Source: Kitasatospora viridis
GTDB lineage: Bacteria; Actinomycetota; Actinomycetes; Streptomycetales; Streptomycetaceae
Reading direction: 5' to 3'
Assembly: GCF_007829815.1 (NCBI RefSeq)
Contig: NZ_VIWT01000002.1
Span: forward strand, 248,001 to 312,000
DNA length: 64,000 nucleotides
The notes beneath the pieces are model-generated. The model did no database searches, had not been told where the DNA came from, and saw only the letters and a list, made by a program, of their open reading frames with translations. A program made the position numbers and the translations under genes. This document shows, in pieces, positions 33,686 to 41,926 of this stretch; the first letter of the stretch is position 1, and every line of letters starts with the position of its first letter.

Positions 33686-33990
33686 CCGTCGATTCACCCA
33701 CGGCCACCGTGCTCCGCCAGCAGGTACTCGTGCTCTACCTGGCCACCTCCGCGCTGGACTCGGACGTGGTCGGCTGGTCGCGCTACGACGGCACCGGCCA
33801 CACCTCGCCGACCACGGGCGACGGCGACGAACCGCCCTACGGCACCGGAATCGACGCGCTCCGGGACGGCTGGCGGCTGATCCAGGCCGCCCAGCTCCTC
33901 CCGCCGTACCCGGGCCACGAGTACGACGTCTCCTTCCTGAAGCACGAGTTCTTCTTCGAGCGGATCGAGACGCTCCAAGCCGATCGGTGA
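33682..33990 (+). CDS. Small hypothetical protein coupled to the dioxygenase-like gene
   Basis: The 102-residue soluble protein has no motif I recognise apart from an acidic, aromatic C-terminus (YDVSFLKHEFFFERIE). ATG 33682 overlaps the stop of the dioxygenase-like gene, so the two are translationally coupled and may work together. Confidence 0.7.
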   Translation: MTVDSPTATVLRQQVLVLYLATSALDSDVVGWSRYDGTGHTSPTTGDGDEPPYGTGIDALRDGWRLIQAAQLLPPYPGHEYDVSFLKHEFFFERIETLQADR

Positions 33991-34086
33991 GCGGCTCCGG
34001 GTCCGCCTCGGCAGGGCCGCGATCGAACGGGTGAGCCAGGACACGCGATCGGGGAGACGACCTGAACTCAGCCTCTGACGGGGTGT

Positions 34087-34653
34087 TCAGCCGAGCCGGG
34101 ACGGCGCGCTGACCGCCCGGGCGATGCGCTGCCCGACCAGGCGCTCGGCCGTGGCGAGCGGGTACCAGGCCGCGCCCGTCACCTCGGACTCCTGGAGCGG
34201 ACCCACGTCCACCTTCGGGTGCGCAGTCCTGAAGGCGAATCCGAGGTCAAGGTGGTAGTGGGCAGGCTCGTCCTTCTCCGGTCGCGCCGGAACCTGGCCG
34301 TACTGGATGTACACGGGCACCGGCGATGCGGGGACCACGTCAGCGGGGTCCATCCCGGTCTCCTCCGTCAGCTCACGCAGTGCGGCGGCGACCAGCTCGG
34401 TGTCGGTGGGCTCCAGGTGGCCCCCGGGCTGCAACGTGATCCCGTACGCCAGGTGTTCGATGAGTAGGATCTCGCTGTTGTCGCGAACGAGGAGTGCGCC
34501 GACGGTCACATGCATGGGGAAGCTGCGCCGCGACGCGAAGTCCCGTCCTTCTCCGAGAAGCCGCACCGGTTCGGACAGCTGCTCGGCCTCGTTCGGGTAG
34601 CGCTCAAGGTAGGTGGCGAGGACGCTCGCGATGACCGAGTCACTGATCGCCAT
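34087..34653 (-). CDS. Nudix hydrolase
   Basis: The 188-residue protein has a clear Nudix box, GGHLEPTDTELVAAALREL followed by TEETG (about residues 80-103), with the metal-binding REXXEE arrangement. An N-terminal helical extension of about 45 residues precedes the fold (VIASVLATYLERYPNEAEQL). ATG 34653 has GGAGG at 7-nt spacing. Nudix enzymes hydrolyse nucleoside-diphosphate-linked compounds; the specific substrate is not evident. It is a single-gene unit. Confidence 0.88.
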   Translation of the reverse strand: MAISDSVIASVLATYLERYPNEAEQLSEPVRLLGEGRDFASRRSFPMHVTVGALLVRDNSEILLIEHLAYGITLQPGGHLEPTDTELVAAALRELTEETGMDPADVVPASPVPVYIQYGQVPARPEKDEPAHYHLDLGFAFRTAHPKVDVGPLQESEVTGAAWYPLATAERLVGQRIARAVSAPSRLG

Positions 34654-34962
34654 GGCGAGCCTCCACTCCCACACGAGAGCGAGGCTCCCCATGACCGGTC
34701 CATCTGATGTGAGCAACGAGCGCTGACACAGTCGGATCCCACAATCTGCTTGGCGTAGAGGGAAGTTCGGATTCTACAAGTTGAGCCTGGGTTGACGCGC
34801 GCCAACACGCCGTCTCGCAGTGCCTGGCGAGGCCACGGACCTCGGTATCGCTCGGGCGGGTGGCAGCCCGGGTGGCCCCGAAGAATAAATGCCGACGGCG
34901 GCAACCTTCTCGGCACCGGCGGCAACCGGGCAGTGAAACACTGGCTCGATCGACCGAAACGG
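34654..34962. other. Intergenic region before the expansin-like gene
   Basis: About 310 bases without a gene. I saw a TTGACG (about 34792) without a convincing -10, and a short GGGC/GCCC inverted repeat. I looked for a cyclic-di-AMP (ydaO) riboswitch, which often precedes streptomycete wall-active genes, and could not recognise its conserved core. Confidence 0.4.
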
Positions 34963-35994
34963 ATGACCATGAAGGCAACGAAGCACGCCGTCCAGCGACC
35001 GTGGCACAGGCGCGGGCCGGCCAGGGGCGTTCCCCTCGCGCTGCTGGTCGTCGGTGTTTTGGTCTGCCTGGGCGTGGCGTTGCTGGTCGGGGGCGGCGGA
35101 GGAGGGGCCAGGCCGGCCGTCGTTGCCGCGACGGCCGCCGGCGGTGCCACCTCGGGGGCGAGCGTTCCGGCCGCGACGCCGGCCGCCAGTGCGAGTGCCA
35201 GCACGAGCGCGAGTGCGTCGCCCTCCGTCGCGAGCTCGGCATCGGCCTCGGCCTCGGTCACCCCCTCACCCGCGCGCTCCGCCTCGCCCAAGTCCACAGC
35301 GGCGCCCGCGAGTCCGGCCGCGCCGCCGGCCGCCGCGGGCGGCAGTGTGGGCGCGGCCCCCGCGGCGGCGACGCTGGCCGGGCGGATCAAGCCCGGTGTC
35401 ACCAACCAGGGTGTCGCCACCGCGTACGACGCGGCCGACGGCAATGGCTCGTGCCTGTTCGGCCCCACCGGCGGCGACATGATGGTCGCGGCGATGAACT
35501 ACACCGACTACGAGTCGTCCAAGGCGTGCGGCGCCTACGTGTCGATCCACGCCGCGAGCGGCGCGGCGATCACGGTGCGGATCGTCAATGACTGCCCGGC
35601 GCCCTGCGCGCCCGGCCAGATCGACCTCAGCCAGCAGGCGTTCGCCAAGCTGGCCGACCTGTCGGTGGGGCGGTTGGCGATCACCTGGACGCTGTTGAGC
35701 CCGGATTCGGTGGGCCCGGTGTCGATCCGGTACAAGACCGGGTCGAGCCAGTGGTGGTGCGGCATCCAGGTGATCGGGCACCGGAATCCGCTGGCGGAGC
35801 TGGAGGTCCGCGGGGCGGGCGGCTGGCAGCAGTTGCCGCGTGCCGACTTCGACTACTTCCTCTCCACCGACGGCACCGGCTGCGGCGGCGAGCTCAGGAT
35901 CACCGACATCTACGGCCAGCAGCTGACCGTCGACGGGATCACCGTGCAGCCGGACGTCGTGCAGCCGACCGGGGTGCAGTTCGCGAAGCACTGA
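34963..35994 (+). CDS. Membrane-anchored expansin-like protein
   Basis: The 343-residue protein has a basic N-terminus, one transmembrane segment (GVPLALLVVGVLVCLGVALL, about 28-47) and a long Ala/Ser/Pro linker (about 55-150). A double-psi beta-barrel domain with expansin/RlpA features follows (GVATAYDAADGNGSCLFGP, VRIVNDCPAPCAPGQIDLS), then a C-terminal beta-sandwich (VSIRYKTGSSQWWCGIQV) like the second domain of bacterial expansins. It would act outside the cell, loosening cellulose or peptidoglycan without hydrolysis. ATG 34963 is one of two close starts (34969 is the other). An ECF sigma gene follows. Confidence 0.82.
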   Translation: MTMKATKHAVQRPWHRRGPARGVPLALLVVGVLVCLGVALLVGGGGGGARPAVVAATAAGGATSGASVPAATPAASASASTSASASPSVASSASASASVTPSPARSASPKSTAAPASPAAPPAAAGGSVGAAPAAATLAGRIKPGVTNQGVATAYDAADGNGSCLFGPTGGDMMVAAMNYTDYESSKACGAYVSIHAASGAAITVRIVNDCPAPCAPGQIDLSQQAFAKLADLSVGRLAITWTLLSPDSVGPVSIRYKTGSSQWWCGIQVIGHRNPLAELEVRGAGGWQQLPRADFDYFLSTDGTGCGGELRITDIYGQQLTVDGITVQPDVVQPTGVQFAKH

Positions 35995-36070
35995 GGCGTC
36001 CGGTTCCGTCGCCGGGCGCTGTTATGCTGCCACCCCGTTGTTAACGCACACATGTTCTTGACCTGTACTG

Positions 36071-36622
36071 ATGAGAGGGCGACCGAGGAAGATGCTCCTC
36101 GATGACGCGTCCGCGGAGTTCAACGATTTCTTCGAACGCCACTACGCCGAACTGTCCCGTCTGGCCTACCTGTTGACCGGAGAGAGCGACGCGGCCGACG
36201 ACCTCGCCGCCGATGCGCTGGTCGCCCTGTGGCAGCGCTGGGACCGGCTGCGCAGCGCCGACCACCCGGTGGCCTACGCTCGCGGGGTGGTGGCCAACAT
36301 GGCGCGGGCGCGGATCCGCAGTGCGGTCCGCGAGAGGCGGCGGATCACGCTGTTCTGGACCCGTGCCCCGGAACGGACGGACGGGCCGGACGTCGCGGCC
36401 GTGCTGGACGTGCGCGCGGCGCTCGCCCGTCTGCCGTTCCGCAAGCGGGCCTGCGTGGTGCTGCGCCACGCCTTCGACCTGTCGGAGAAGGAAACCGCCG
36501 TGGCGCTCGGCATATCGGTCGGCACCGTGAAGAGCCAGACCTCGAAGGGGATGGCCGAGTTGGAAGGCGCACTCGGCGCACGAGCGGCCGGCGAACTGGT
36601 GGCAGGGAGGAGGAACCGGTGA
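36071..36622 (+). CDS. ECF sigma factor (SigE/SACE-type family)
   Basis: The 183-residue protein has region 2 (FFERHYAELSRLAYLLTGESDAADDLAADALVALW, split here by reading, about residues 20-54) and region 4 (LPFRKRACVVLRHAFDLSEKE, GISVGTVKSQTSKGM). It belongs to the streptomycete SigE-like ECF branch with no classical anti-sigma domain. It overlaps the next gene by GTGA; that membrane protein probably regulates it. ATG 36071 or 36092 could be used. Confidence 0.88.
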   Translation: MRGRPRKMLLDDASAEFNDFFERHYAELSRLAYLLTGESDAADDLAADALVALWQRWDRLRSADHPVAYARGVVANMARARIRSAVRERRRITLFWTRAPERTDGPDVAAVLDVRAALARLPFRKRACVVLRHAFDLSEKETAVALGISVGTVKSQTSKGMAELEGALGARAAGELVAGRRNR

Positions 36623-37404
36623 ACGATGACATCGCCCGGCGGCTGCGCGAGGCCGCCCAGGCCCATCAGCCGGACCGCGAGCGGATGTTGGCGAGGGTTC
36701 AGCGCGGCGTCACCGCCCCTGCCGTCCGCCACCGGGCGCGGCGCGGTCTGCGGTCCGGTCCCAGGGCCGCGCTCGCGGGCCTGGTCGCCGGCGGACTGTT
36801 GGCGACGGGCGGCCTCGCGGTCGCCGCCATCGTCGCGACGCACTCGTCCCCGGACACCTCCGTCGTCGCGCCGGTCAGCCCCTCGCCGTCCCCGTCCCCG
36901 GCGGAGTCGAGCGGCCCGCCCGGTACGCCGCCGTCCCGGCCCACCCCCGTGGCGCCGCCGGTGGCCACGCCGAGCAGTCCGCGTCCGAGCCCGTCGGCCG
37001 CCGTGCAGGCGCAGAACGGGCCGCTGTGGTCGGCCGGTTCGGTGGATCCGCACAGCACGGTCTACTGGTCCCAGGAGAACCTGGTCGTGAAGACCACTCA
37101 GCCGCTGACCTCGCTCACGGTGGAGTTGCGCTTCGCGCAGACCGGCGGGGTGCAGGACACCGGCGACTGGCGGACCCTGCCGACCGACGACTTCGACCTC
37201 ACGGTGCAGCAGGCCGGCGGCATGCTGGTCTACCGCTGGGTGCTCAAGCCGGGCCGCACGGTGCCGGCCGCGGAGCACGAGTTCGCCGGCCAGTTCAACC
37301 ACTCCACCGGGGTGCGCAGCGCCACGGGCGACACCTACCGGGTGGACGCGCAGGGGCCGGGCGGCTCGTCGTCGGTGTGGGGCGGCTTCGCGCCGGCTCA
37401 CTGA
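36619..37404 (+). CDS. Membrane protein coupled to the sigma factor (possible anti-sigma or stress sensor)
   Basis: The 261-residue protein has a short cytoplasmic N-terminus (REAAQAHQPDRERMLARVQRG, typical of proteins encoded beside SigE-like factors) and one transmembrane helix (AALAGLVAGGLLATGGLAVAAIV, about 51-73). A Pro/Ser-rich linker and an exported beta-rich domain of about 120 residues follow (VVKTTQPLTSLTVELRFAQTGG). GTG 36619 overlaps the sigma stop. It resembles the membrane partner of the SigE-family pair; direct anti-sigma function is inference. Confidence 0.78.
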   Translation: MNDDIARRLREAAQAHQPDRERMLARVQRGVTAPAVRHRARRGLRSGPRAALAGLVAGGLLATGGLAVAAIVATHSSPDTSVVAPVSPSPSPSPAESSGPPGTPPSRPTPVAPPVATPSSPRPSPSAAVQAQNGPLWSAGSVDPHSTVYWSQENLVVKTTQPLTSLTVELRFAQTGGVQDTGDWRTLPTDDFDLTVQQAGGMLVYRWVLKPGRTVPAAEHEFAGQFNHSTGVRSATGDTYRVDAQGPGGSSSVWGGFAPAH

Positions 37405-37419
37405 GGGACGCCGAAAGGT

Positions 37420-37445
37420 GTGGGAAGCCCTGCGGGGCTTCCCAC
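37420..37445. terminator. Strong hairpin terminator
   Basis: GTGGGAAGCCC-TGCG-GGGCTTCCCAC is a perfect 11-bp stem with a 4-nt loop, located between the convergent membrane-protein gene and the GH gene ending at 37465. Confidence 0.8.
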
Positions 37446-37464
37446 GCCCACATGTGACGGTGCG

Positions 37465-39453
37465 TCAGTCGTGCTCGACCACGATCATGGCGTGCCCGTC
37501 GAGGACGGTCGCCCGCACGTGGAGGTAGCTGCCGTCGTGCTCCCAGTCCAGTTCCCGTCCCTCGGGCTGCAGCCGCACCGAGCGCGGCGCAGCGTCCAGG
37601 CGCAGCGAGACGGGGACGTCGACCAGCGGGAAGGGGTCGTGGACCAGGTCGAGCGCGGGCGTCTCGCGGGCCGGGACGAAGCTGATCAGGTGCACCGCCG
37701 TGCCCGTGGGGGTGCGCATGACGGTGGTCTCCAGGTGGACGGGTCCGCCGGCCCGCAGGAGCGGGTTCGGGAGCAGGCGGTCCAGCGCGGCGCCGAGCAG
37801 CTGGCGGTAGGCCTCCAGGCCGTGCTCGTGGAAGGCCTCCAGCAGTGGGACGGTCACGGCGGCCGCTCCGCCGCCGACGGCGACGGCGACCTCCCCGGTG
37901 GGGTCGGCCGGCGGCGTGTAGGAGTGGCCGCAGAACTTGTCCCAGCTGCGGGGGAAGTAGGGTGCGACGACCCGGGCGAGGATCTCCGCGCCTTCCGCCG
38001 CGCGGGCGGTCAGGCGGGGGCCGTAGCTGATCACCGGGAAGTCGGCCGGGACGCCGGGCACGCCCTCGCAGGCGAGGAAGGACTCGCCGGCGGCCGCGGG
38101 CGCGAGACCTTCGACGGGCAGGTCGGGCAGGGCCGGCTCGGTGCCGTTCTTCAGCAGGGCGGGCCCGATCAGCAGCACGGCGCCACCGGCCTCGTGGTAC
38201 TGCCGCAGGCGCACCGCCAGCGCGCCGTCCACCGGGGTGGACTCGGGGACCACCACGACCCGGTACCCCGTCAGGTCGGCGGTCGGCGGCAGCAGGTCGA
38301 ACTGGGCGCGCAGCTGTTGCAGCGCCCGCACCGCGCCGATGCCGCTGGCGCCCGGGTTGTCGCCCAGCGCGGGGTCCACCAGCACGGCGACCTCGCTGAC
38401 CACCCTGCCGCCCTCGACGAACGGCTCGCACCGCTCGATGTGTCCGTAGACCGAGCCGATGAGGTCGTACACCGCGGGCGAGAGGGCGCCGCGCGGGTGC
38501 AGCACGTCGCCCACGCCGCCGGTGAGGCCGAGGCTGAGCATCTGGCTGCACTCGTAGCGCAGCGCGGCCTTGGGCTTGAGGGCGGCGTTGTCGCCCCAGC
38601 TCTCGTGGAAGCGGCCGGTGTGGCTGAGCGTGGGCAGGCCCAACGGCCTTACGTAGCGGGCCACGTAGGGCAGGAAGGCGTAGCCCCAGCCGCCGGTCGG
38701 CAGGCCCTCGATCTCGACGTGGCGGACGAACTCGCGCTCCTCGGACAGGCCCGCCTTGGGGCGGCTGTTGAACCAGACGCCCTGGGCGGCGTCCGGCGGG
38801 AGCGCCTTCTCGACCATCGCGGAGTAGCGGGCCATGTAGCGCCGGGCGACCAGCTGCGCGTAGCGGGAGCGGTGGTCCCGGTCGGCCGGGTCGAGCCCCT
38901 CGCGGCGCATCCCGTCGACCGCCCAGCGGCTCAGGCTGGGCTGGTCCCAGCACATGTCGATGAAGATCCCGTCGACCGGGGCGAAGCGCTCCAGCACCTC
39001 GCTCAACTGGTCGGCGAAGTAGTCCGCGTAGGGGCTGGACATGTCGAGCACGTGCCAGGCCGCCTCGAAGGCGGTGTCGCTCCAGCGGGTGATCTTCAGG
39101 TTCTCGTCGTGCGCGACCCACTCGGGGTGCTCCCGGGCGGCGTACTCGTCGACCTGGAGGGAGAGGTAGATGGGCGTGCGGATCCCGACCGAGTGCAGGG
39201 CCTCGATCTGCGCGGAGAGCAGGTCGAGGTCGGGGGAGAGACCGGGGTGGCGCTCGGGCCGCTCGGTCGAGTAGTAGAGGCGGCCGTGGTGGCACTTGGC
39301 GAAGACGGTGACGCTGTCGACGTTGGCCTCGCGGAACGTGCGGGCGAACTCGGTCGGATCGAAGTCCCGGCCGACGTCGGGTATTTCGGGGGCGGTGTGG
39401 AAGTCCAGGTGGACGGTGCGTCGGGGGAAGCGCGGTGGGTTCGGCTTCGGCAC
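37465..39453 (-). CDS. Glycoside hydrolase with GHL6-like barrel and beta-galactosidase trimerisation domain
   Basis: The 662-residue cytoplasmic protein has an N-terminal TIM barrel recalling the uncharacterised GHL6 group (VHLDFHTAPEIPDVG, VTVFAKCHHGRLYY, PVDGIFIDMCWDQPS with a candidate catalytic Asp). A Rossmann-like trimerisation domain as in GH42 galactosidases follows (about 375-560; VVVVPESTPVDGALAVRLRQY, YHEAGGAVLLIGPALL), then a C-terminal beta domain. It is six bases downstream of a degenerate SDR gene and shares its promoter at 40100-40144. The operator there links it to fucose genes, so an alpha-L-fucoside-related substrate is plausible but unproven. Confidence 0.85.
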   Translation of the reverse strand: MPKPNPPRFPRRTVHLDFHTAPEIPDVGRDFDPTEFARTFREANVDSVTVFAKCHHGRLYYSTERPERHPGLSPDLDLLSAQIEALHSVGIRTPIYLSLQVDEYAAREHPEWVAHDENLKITRWSDTAFEAAWHVLDMSSPYADYFADQLSEVLERFAPVDGIFIDMCWDQPSLSRWAVDGMRREGLDPADRDHRSRYAQLVARRYMARYSAMVEKALPPDAAQGVWFNSRPKAGLSEEREFVRHVEIEGLPTGGWGYAFLPYVARYVRPLGLPTLSHTGRFHESWGDNAALKPKAALRYECSQMLSLGLTGGVGDVLHPRGALSPAVYDLIGSVYGHIERCEPFVEGGRVVSEVAVLVDPALGDNPGASGIGAVRALQQLRAQFDLLPPTADLTGYRVVVVPESTPVDGALAVRLRQYHEAGGAVLLIGPALLKNGTEPALPDLPVEGLAPAAAGESFLACEGVPGVPADFPVISYGPRLTARAAEGAEILARVVAPYFPRSWDKFCGHSYTPPADPTGEVAVAVGGGAAAVTVPLLEAFHEHGLEAYRQLLGAALDRLLPNPLLRAGGPVHLETTVMRTPTGTAVHLISFVPARETPALDLVHDPFPLVDVPVSLRLDAAPRSVRLQPEGRELDWEHDGSYLHVRATVLDGHAMIVVEHD

Positions 39454-39458
39454 GGGTG

Positions 39459-40046
39459 CTACTCCTCGGGGGTCTCTGGGTGGGCGGGGCTGCCTGGTCG
39501 GGCCAGGCGGGCGATGGCGGCGACCACCTGTTCGTCCGTGCCGGGGCCGGCGCAGGCGACCCGGATCCGGTCGCCGGCCAGTTCGGCGGCCATGGCGCGG
39601 GTCAGCTCCCGGGCGGCGAGCTCGACCGCCGAGTGCGGCAGGCCCTGGGTGGCGGCGACCGGGCAGGCGATGACGATCGCCGGGGCGGCCGAGCGGCGCA
39701 GGTACAGCAGCGCGGCCCGGGCCGTCCGGGCCGCTCCCAGGAGGTTGGCCTGCGGGGCGCCGGCCGGGCGGTCCGCGCCGACCCCAGTGCCGGTCCCGGC
39801 GACGTTGACCAGGAGGTCGATGCCGCCCAGCAGTTCGGCGGCCCAGGCGACGCCCGCCCGCACCGACTGGTCATCCGCGAAGTCCGTGTGGACCTTGATC
39901 AGCGGTGCGGGGAGGTCTCGTGGGTCCGGCGCCAGGAAGGCGACGCGGGCGCCGCCCGCCGCCAGCAGCCGGGCCGTCGCCAGTGCGGTGCCGGGGGCCG
40001 TCGCCGTGACGACGACGGTGCGGCCGGCGAACTCCGGCGCGCTCAT
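39459..40046 (-). CDS. Degenerate SDR-fold protein lacking catalytic residues
   Basis: The 195-residue protein aligns with SDR enzymes (DLLVNVAGTGTG for NNAG; a short C-terminus) but the cofactor motif reads TATAPGTALATA instead of TGxxxGIG. Where the complete SDR at 30187 has the YSASK motif, this one reads HSAVELAARE, so the active Tyr and Lys are both gone. It is about 55 residues shorter than a normal SDR. It is open and well coded, so not an obvious pseudogene; a non-catalytic or sensing role is possible. First gene of the minus-strand unit with the GH at 37465. Confidence 0.75.
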   Translation of the reverse strand: MSAPEFAGRTVVVTATAPGTALATARLLAAGGARVAFLAPDPRDLPAPLIKVHTDFADDQSVRAGVAWAAELLGGIDLLVNVAGTGTGVGADRPAGAPQANLLGAARTARAALLYLRRSAAPAIVIACPVAATQGLPHSAVELAARELTRAMAAELAGDRIRVACAGPGTDEQVVAAIARLARPGSPAHPETPEE

Positions 40047-40099
40047 GGCAGGTTCTCCGGGGTGATCATCTCGGCCACGGCTTCTCTCTCACGTCAGCC

Positions 40100-40144
40100 A
40101 CATACATTGGATGTATGTATAGGCGGTGCGACTCCAGTGGTCCA
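40100..40144 (-). promoter_or_regulatory. Promoter with overlapping palindromic operator (SDR/GH operon)
   Basis: ACATACAT-TGG-ATGTATGT (40100-40118) is a perfect 8-bp inverted repeat. On the minus strand it overlaps a -10 TATACA (40121-40116) that follows TGGACC (40144-40139) by 17 nt. A repressor here would occlude the polymerase. It is the best copy of the motif also found at 27878 and 58023. Confidence 0.65.
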
Positions 40145-40205
40145 GGGGTGGGTCGCGAAACATTTGCAAAACTACAGATCAAAGGCGTCAGTTGAGACAC
40201 GGACG

Positions 40206-40223
40206 ACATCGGGTCGCCGATGT
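40206..40223. promoter_or_regulatory. Second inverted repeat upstream of the GntR gene
   Basis: ACATCGG-GTCG-CCGATGT, perfect 7-bp arms, lies 50 bp before the GntR start. Its half-sites (ACATCGG / CCGATGT) match the arms of the fucose-type operator, so this may be the autoregulatory site. Confidence 0.5.
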
Positions 40224-40273
40224 GATCGATCATGTTGCTTCCCAGACGTAGGACCACCTGTTAGGTTGTCGCT

Positions 40274-40996
40274 GTGTCACTGACAGACCAGGCCATCGCC
40301 CGCATCCGCCGGCTGATCCGGGACGGGGAGCTGCTCCCCGGGGCCAAGCTTCCTCCCGAGCCGCAGCTCGCGGTCGAGCTCGGGCTCTCCCGCAACACCA
40401 TGCGCGAGGCGGTCAAGGCGCTGGCCGTCGCACGGGTGCTGGAGATCCGGCGCGGTGACGGCACCTACGTGACCAGCCTGGCGCCCGGCCTGCTGCTGGA
40501 GGGCATCGGCGGCGCGGTCGAACTCCTGCAAGGGGACACCGTGCTGGAGCTCACCGAGGTGCGCAGGCTCTTCGAGCCCGCCGCCACCGGTCTGGCCGCG
40601 ACCCGCGCCACCGCGCAGGACCTCGCCGAACTGGAATGGCACCTCGCCGCGATGCGAACGGCGCGGGACGACGTGGAGCTGCTCAACGAGCACGACGCCG
40701 CCTTCCACCGGGTGGTGGTCCGCGCCACCCGCAACGAGACCCTGGCCACGCTGCTGGAGCACATCTCGGGGCAGACCGTGCGGGCGAGGATCTGGCGCGG
40801 GCTCTCCGATGCGGCTGCCGCCGGCCGGACCATCGACGAACACGAGGCCATCCACCGGGCGCTGGTCGCCGGTGACGCGGAACTGGCCCGGGCAGCCGCC
40901 CTGTTGCACGTGACCAGCACCGAGCGCTGGCTGCGCGAGCACCTGGCCGAGGGTGAGTCGGACGACCACCGGACCAGCGTGCCGCCCTGCCCCTGA
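40274..40996 (+). CDS. GntR-family regulator, FadR/FCD subfamily
   Basis: The 240-residue protein has an N-terminal winged helix (AIARIRRLIRDGELLPGAKLP, QLAVELGLSRNTMREAVKAL) and a C-terminal FCD domain with the His pattern (LNEHDAAFHRVVVRATRN, IDEHEAIHRALVAGD). It differs from the two GntR paralogues at 3.1-4.7 kb. It lies 45 bp upstream of the lactonase-lar-GH95 genes and next to two palindromes of the same half-site type, making it the best candidate regulator of the fucose regulon, with a sugar acid as effector (inference). Confidence 0.92.
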   Translation: MSLTDQAIARIRRLIRDGELLPGAKLPPEPQLAVELGLSRNTMREAVKALAVARVLEIRRGDGTYVTSLAPGLLLEGIGGAVELLQGDTVLELTEVRRLFEPAATGLAATRATAQDLAELEWHLAAMRTARDDVELLNEHDAAFHRVVVRATRNETLATLLEHISGQTVRARIWRGLSDAAAAGRTIDEHEAIHRALVAGDAELARAAALLHVTSTERWLREHLAEGESDDHRTSVPPCP

Positions 40997-41041
40997 GGCC
41001 CCGTTCTGTTCGCCCCGCCGTAGACCGAGGAGTGATCGCGC

Positions 41042-41926
41042 GTGAGAATCGACGCGCACCACCACGTCTGGGACCTGACCAGACGCCCACAACCATGGCT
41101 GGATGCGCCGGAGTTGGCGGACATCCGCCGGAGTTTCGGTCCGGCCGACCTGGCACCGCTGGCGAAGGCGGCGGGCATCGGGCGCACCGTGCTGGTGCAG
41201 GTGCTGCCGGATCTCGACGAGACCAGGGAGTTCCTCGCGCTGGCCGCCGCCGAACCGCTGGTCGCCGGCGTCGTCGGCTGGGTGGACCTCACCGACCCCG
41301 GGATCGCCGACACCCTCGCCGAGCTGCGGCAGGGCCCGGGCGGCGACCTGCTGGTCGGCGTGCGGCACCTGGTCCAGGGCGAGGCCGACCCGGCCTGGCT
41401 CGCCCGCCCCGACGTCCGGCGCGGGCTGCGTGCGGTGGGCGAGGCCGGGCTCTGCTACGACCTGCTCACCCTGCCGCACCAACTCCCGGCCGCGATCGAG
41501 ACGGTGCGCGCCTTGCCGGAGCAGCGCTTCGTCCTCGACCACCTCTCCAAGCCGCCGATCGCACGCGGCGAGCAGGACCCCTGGGCCGAGCTGCTGCGCG
41601 AGCTGGCGCGCGAGCCCACCGTGTCCTGCAAGCTCTCCGGCCTGGTGACGGAAGCCGACCGGGACCACTGGACCCTCGCCGACCTGCGCCCGTACGCCGA
41701 GGTCGCGCTGGACGCCTTCGGGCCCGAGCGGATCATGTTCGGCTCCGACTGGCCGGTCTGCCTGCTGGCCGCATCGTACGGACAAGTCGTCAGCACCGCA
41801 CAGGACTTGACGGGGCGCCTGGCGCCGCACGAGCGCGCCCAGGTGTTCGCCGGCACGGCGGCCCGGGTCTACGGGCTGACCGTACCTTCCCGGGAGGCAG
41901 TGCTTTCTCAGGAGGATGGAGCGTGA
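41042..41926 (+). CDS. Amidohydrolase-2 family lactonase, probable L-fuconolactonase
   Basis: The 294-residue metal hydrolase starts RIDAHHHVWDLTRRPQPWLD, the family HxH motif, and has FVLDHLSKPPIA, CKLSGLVTEA and IMFGSDWPVCLLA. It is closer to the L-fuconolactonase archetype than its paralogue at 10195. It would hydrolyse the lactone produced by the AKR at 30945 to L-fuconate. GTG 41042 has GAGGAG upstream. Its stop overlaps the start of larA, beginning a seven-gene operon. Confidence 0.88.
   Translation: MRIDAHHHVWDLTRRPQPWLDAPELADIRRSFGPADLAPLAKAAGIGRTVLVQVLPDLDETREFLALAAAEPLVAGVVGWVDLTDPGIADTLAELRQGPGGDLLVGVRHLVQGEADPAWLARPDVRRGLRAVGEAGLCYDLLTLPHQLPAAIETVRALPEQRFVLDHLSKPPIARGEQDPWAELLRELAREPTVSCKLSGLVTEADRDHWTLADLRPYAEVALDAFGPERIMFGSDWPVCLLAASYGQVVSTAQDLTGRLAPHERAQVFAGTAARVYGLTVPSREAVLSQEDGA

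Noticed and set aside
34720..34962. Possible ydaO (cyclic-di-AMP) riboswitch before the expansin-like gene
   Set aside because: The conserved core of the motif could not be recognised; only short GC-rich stems are present.
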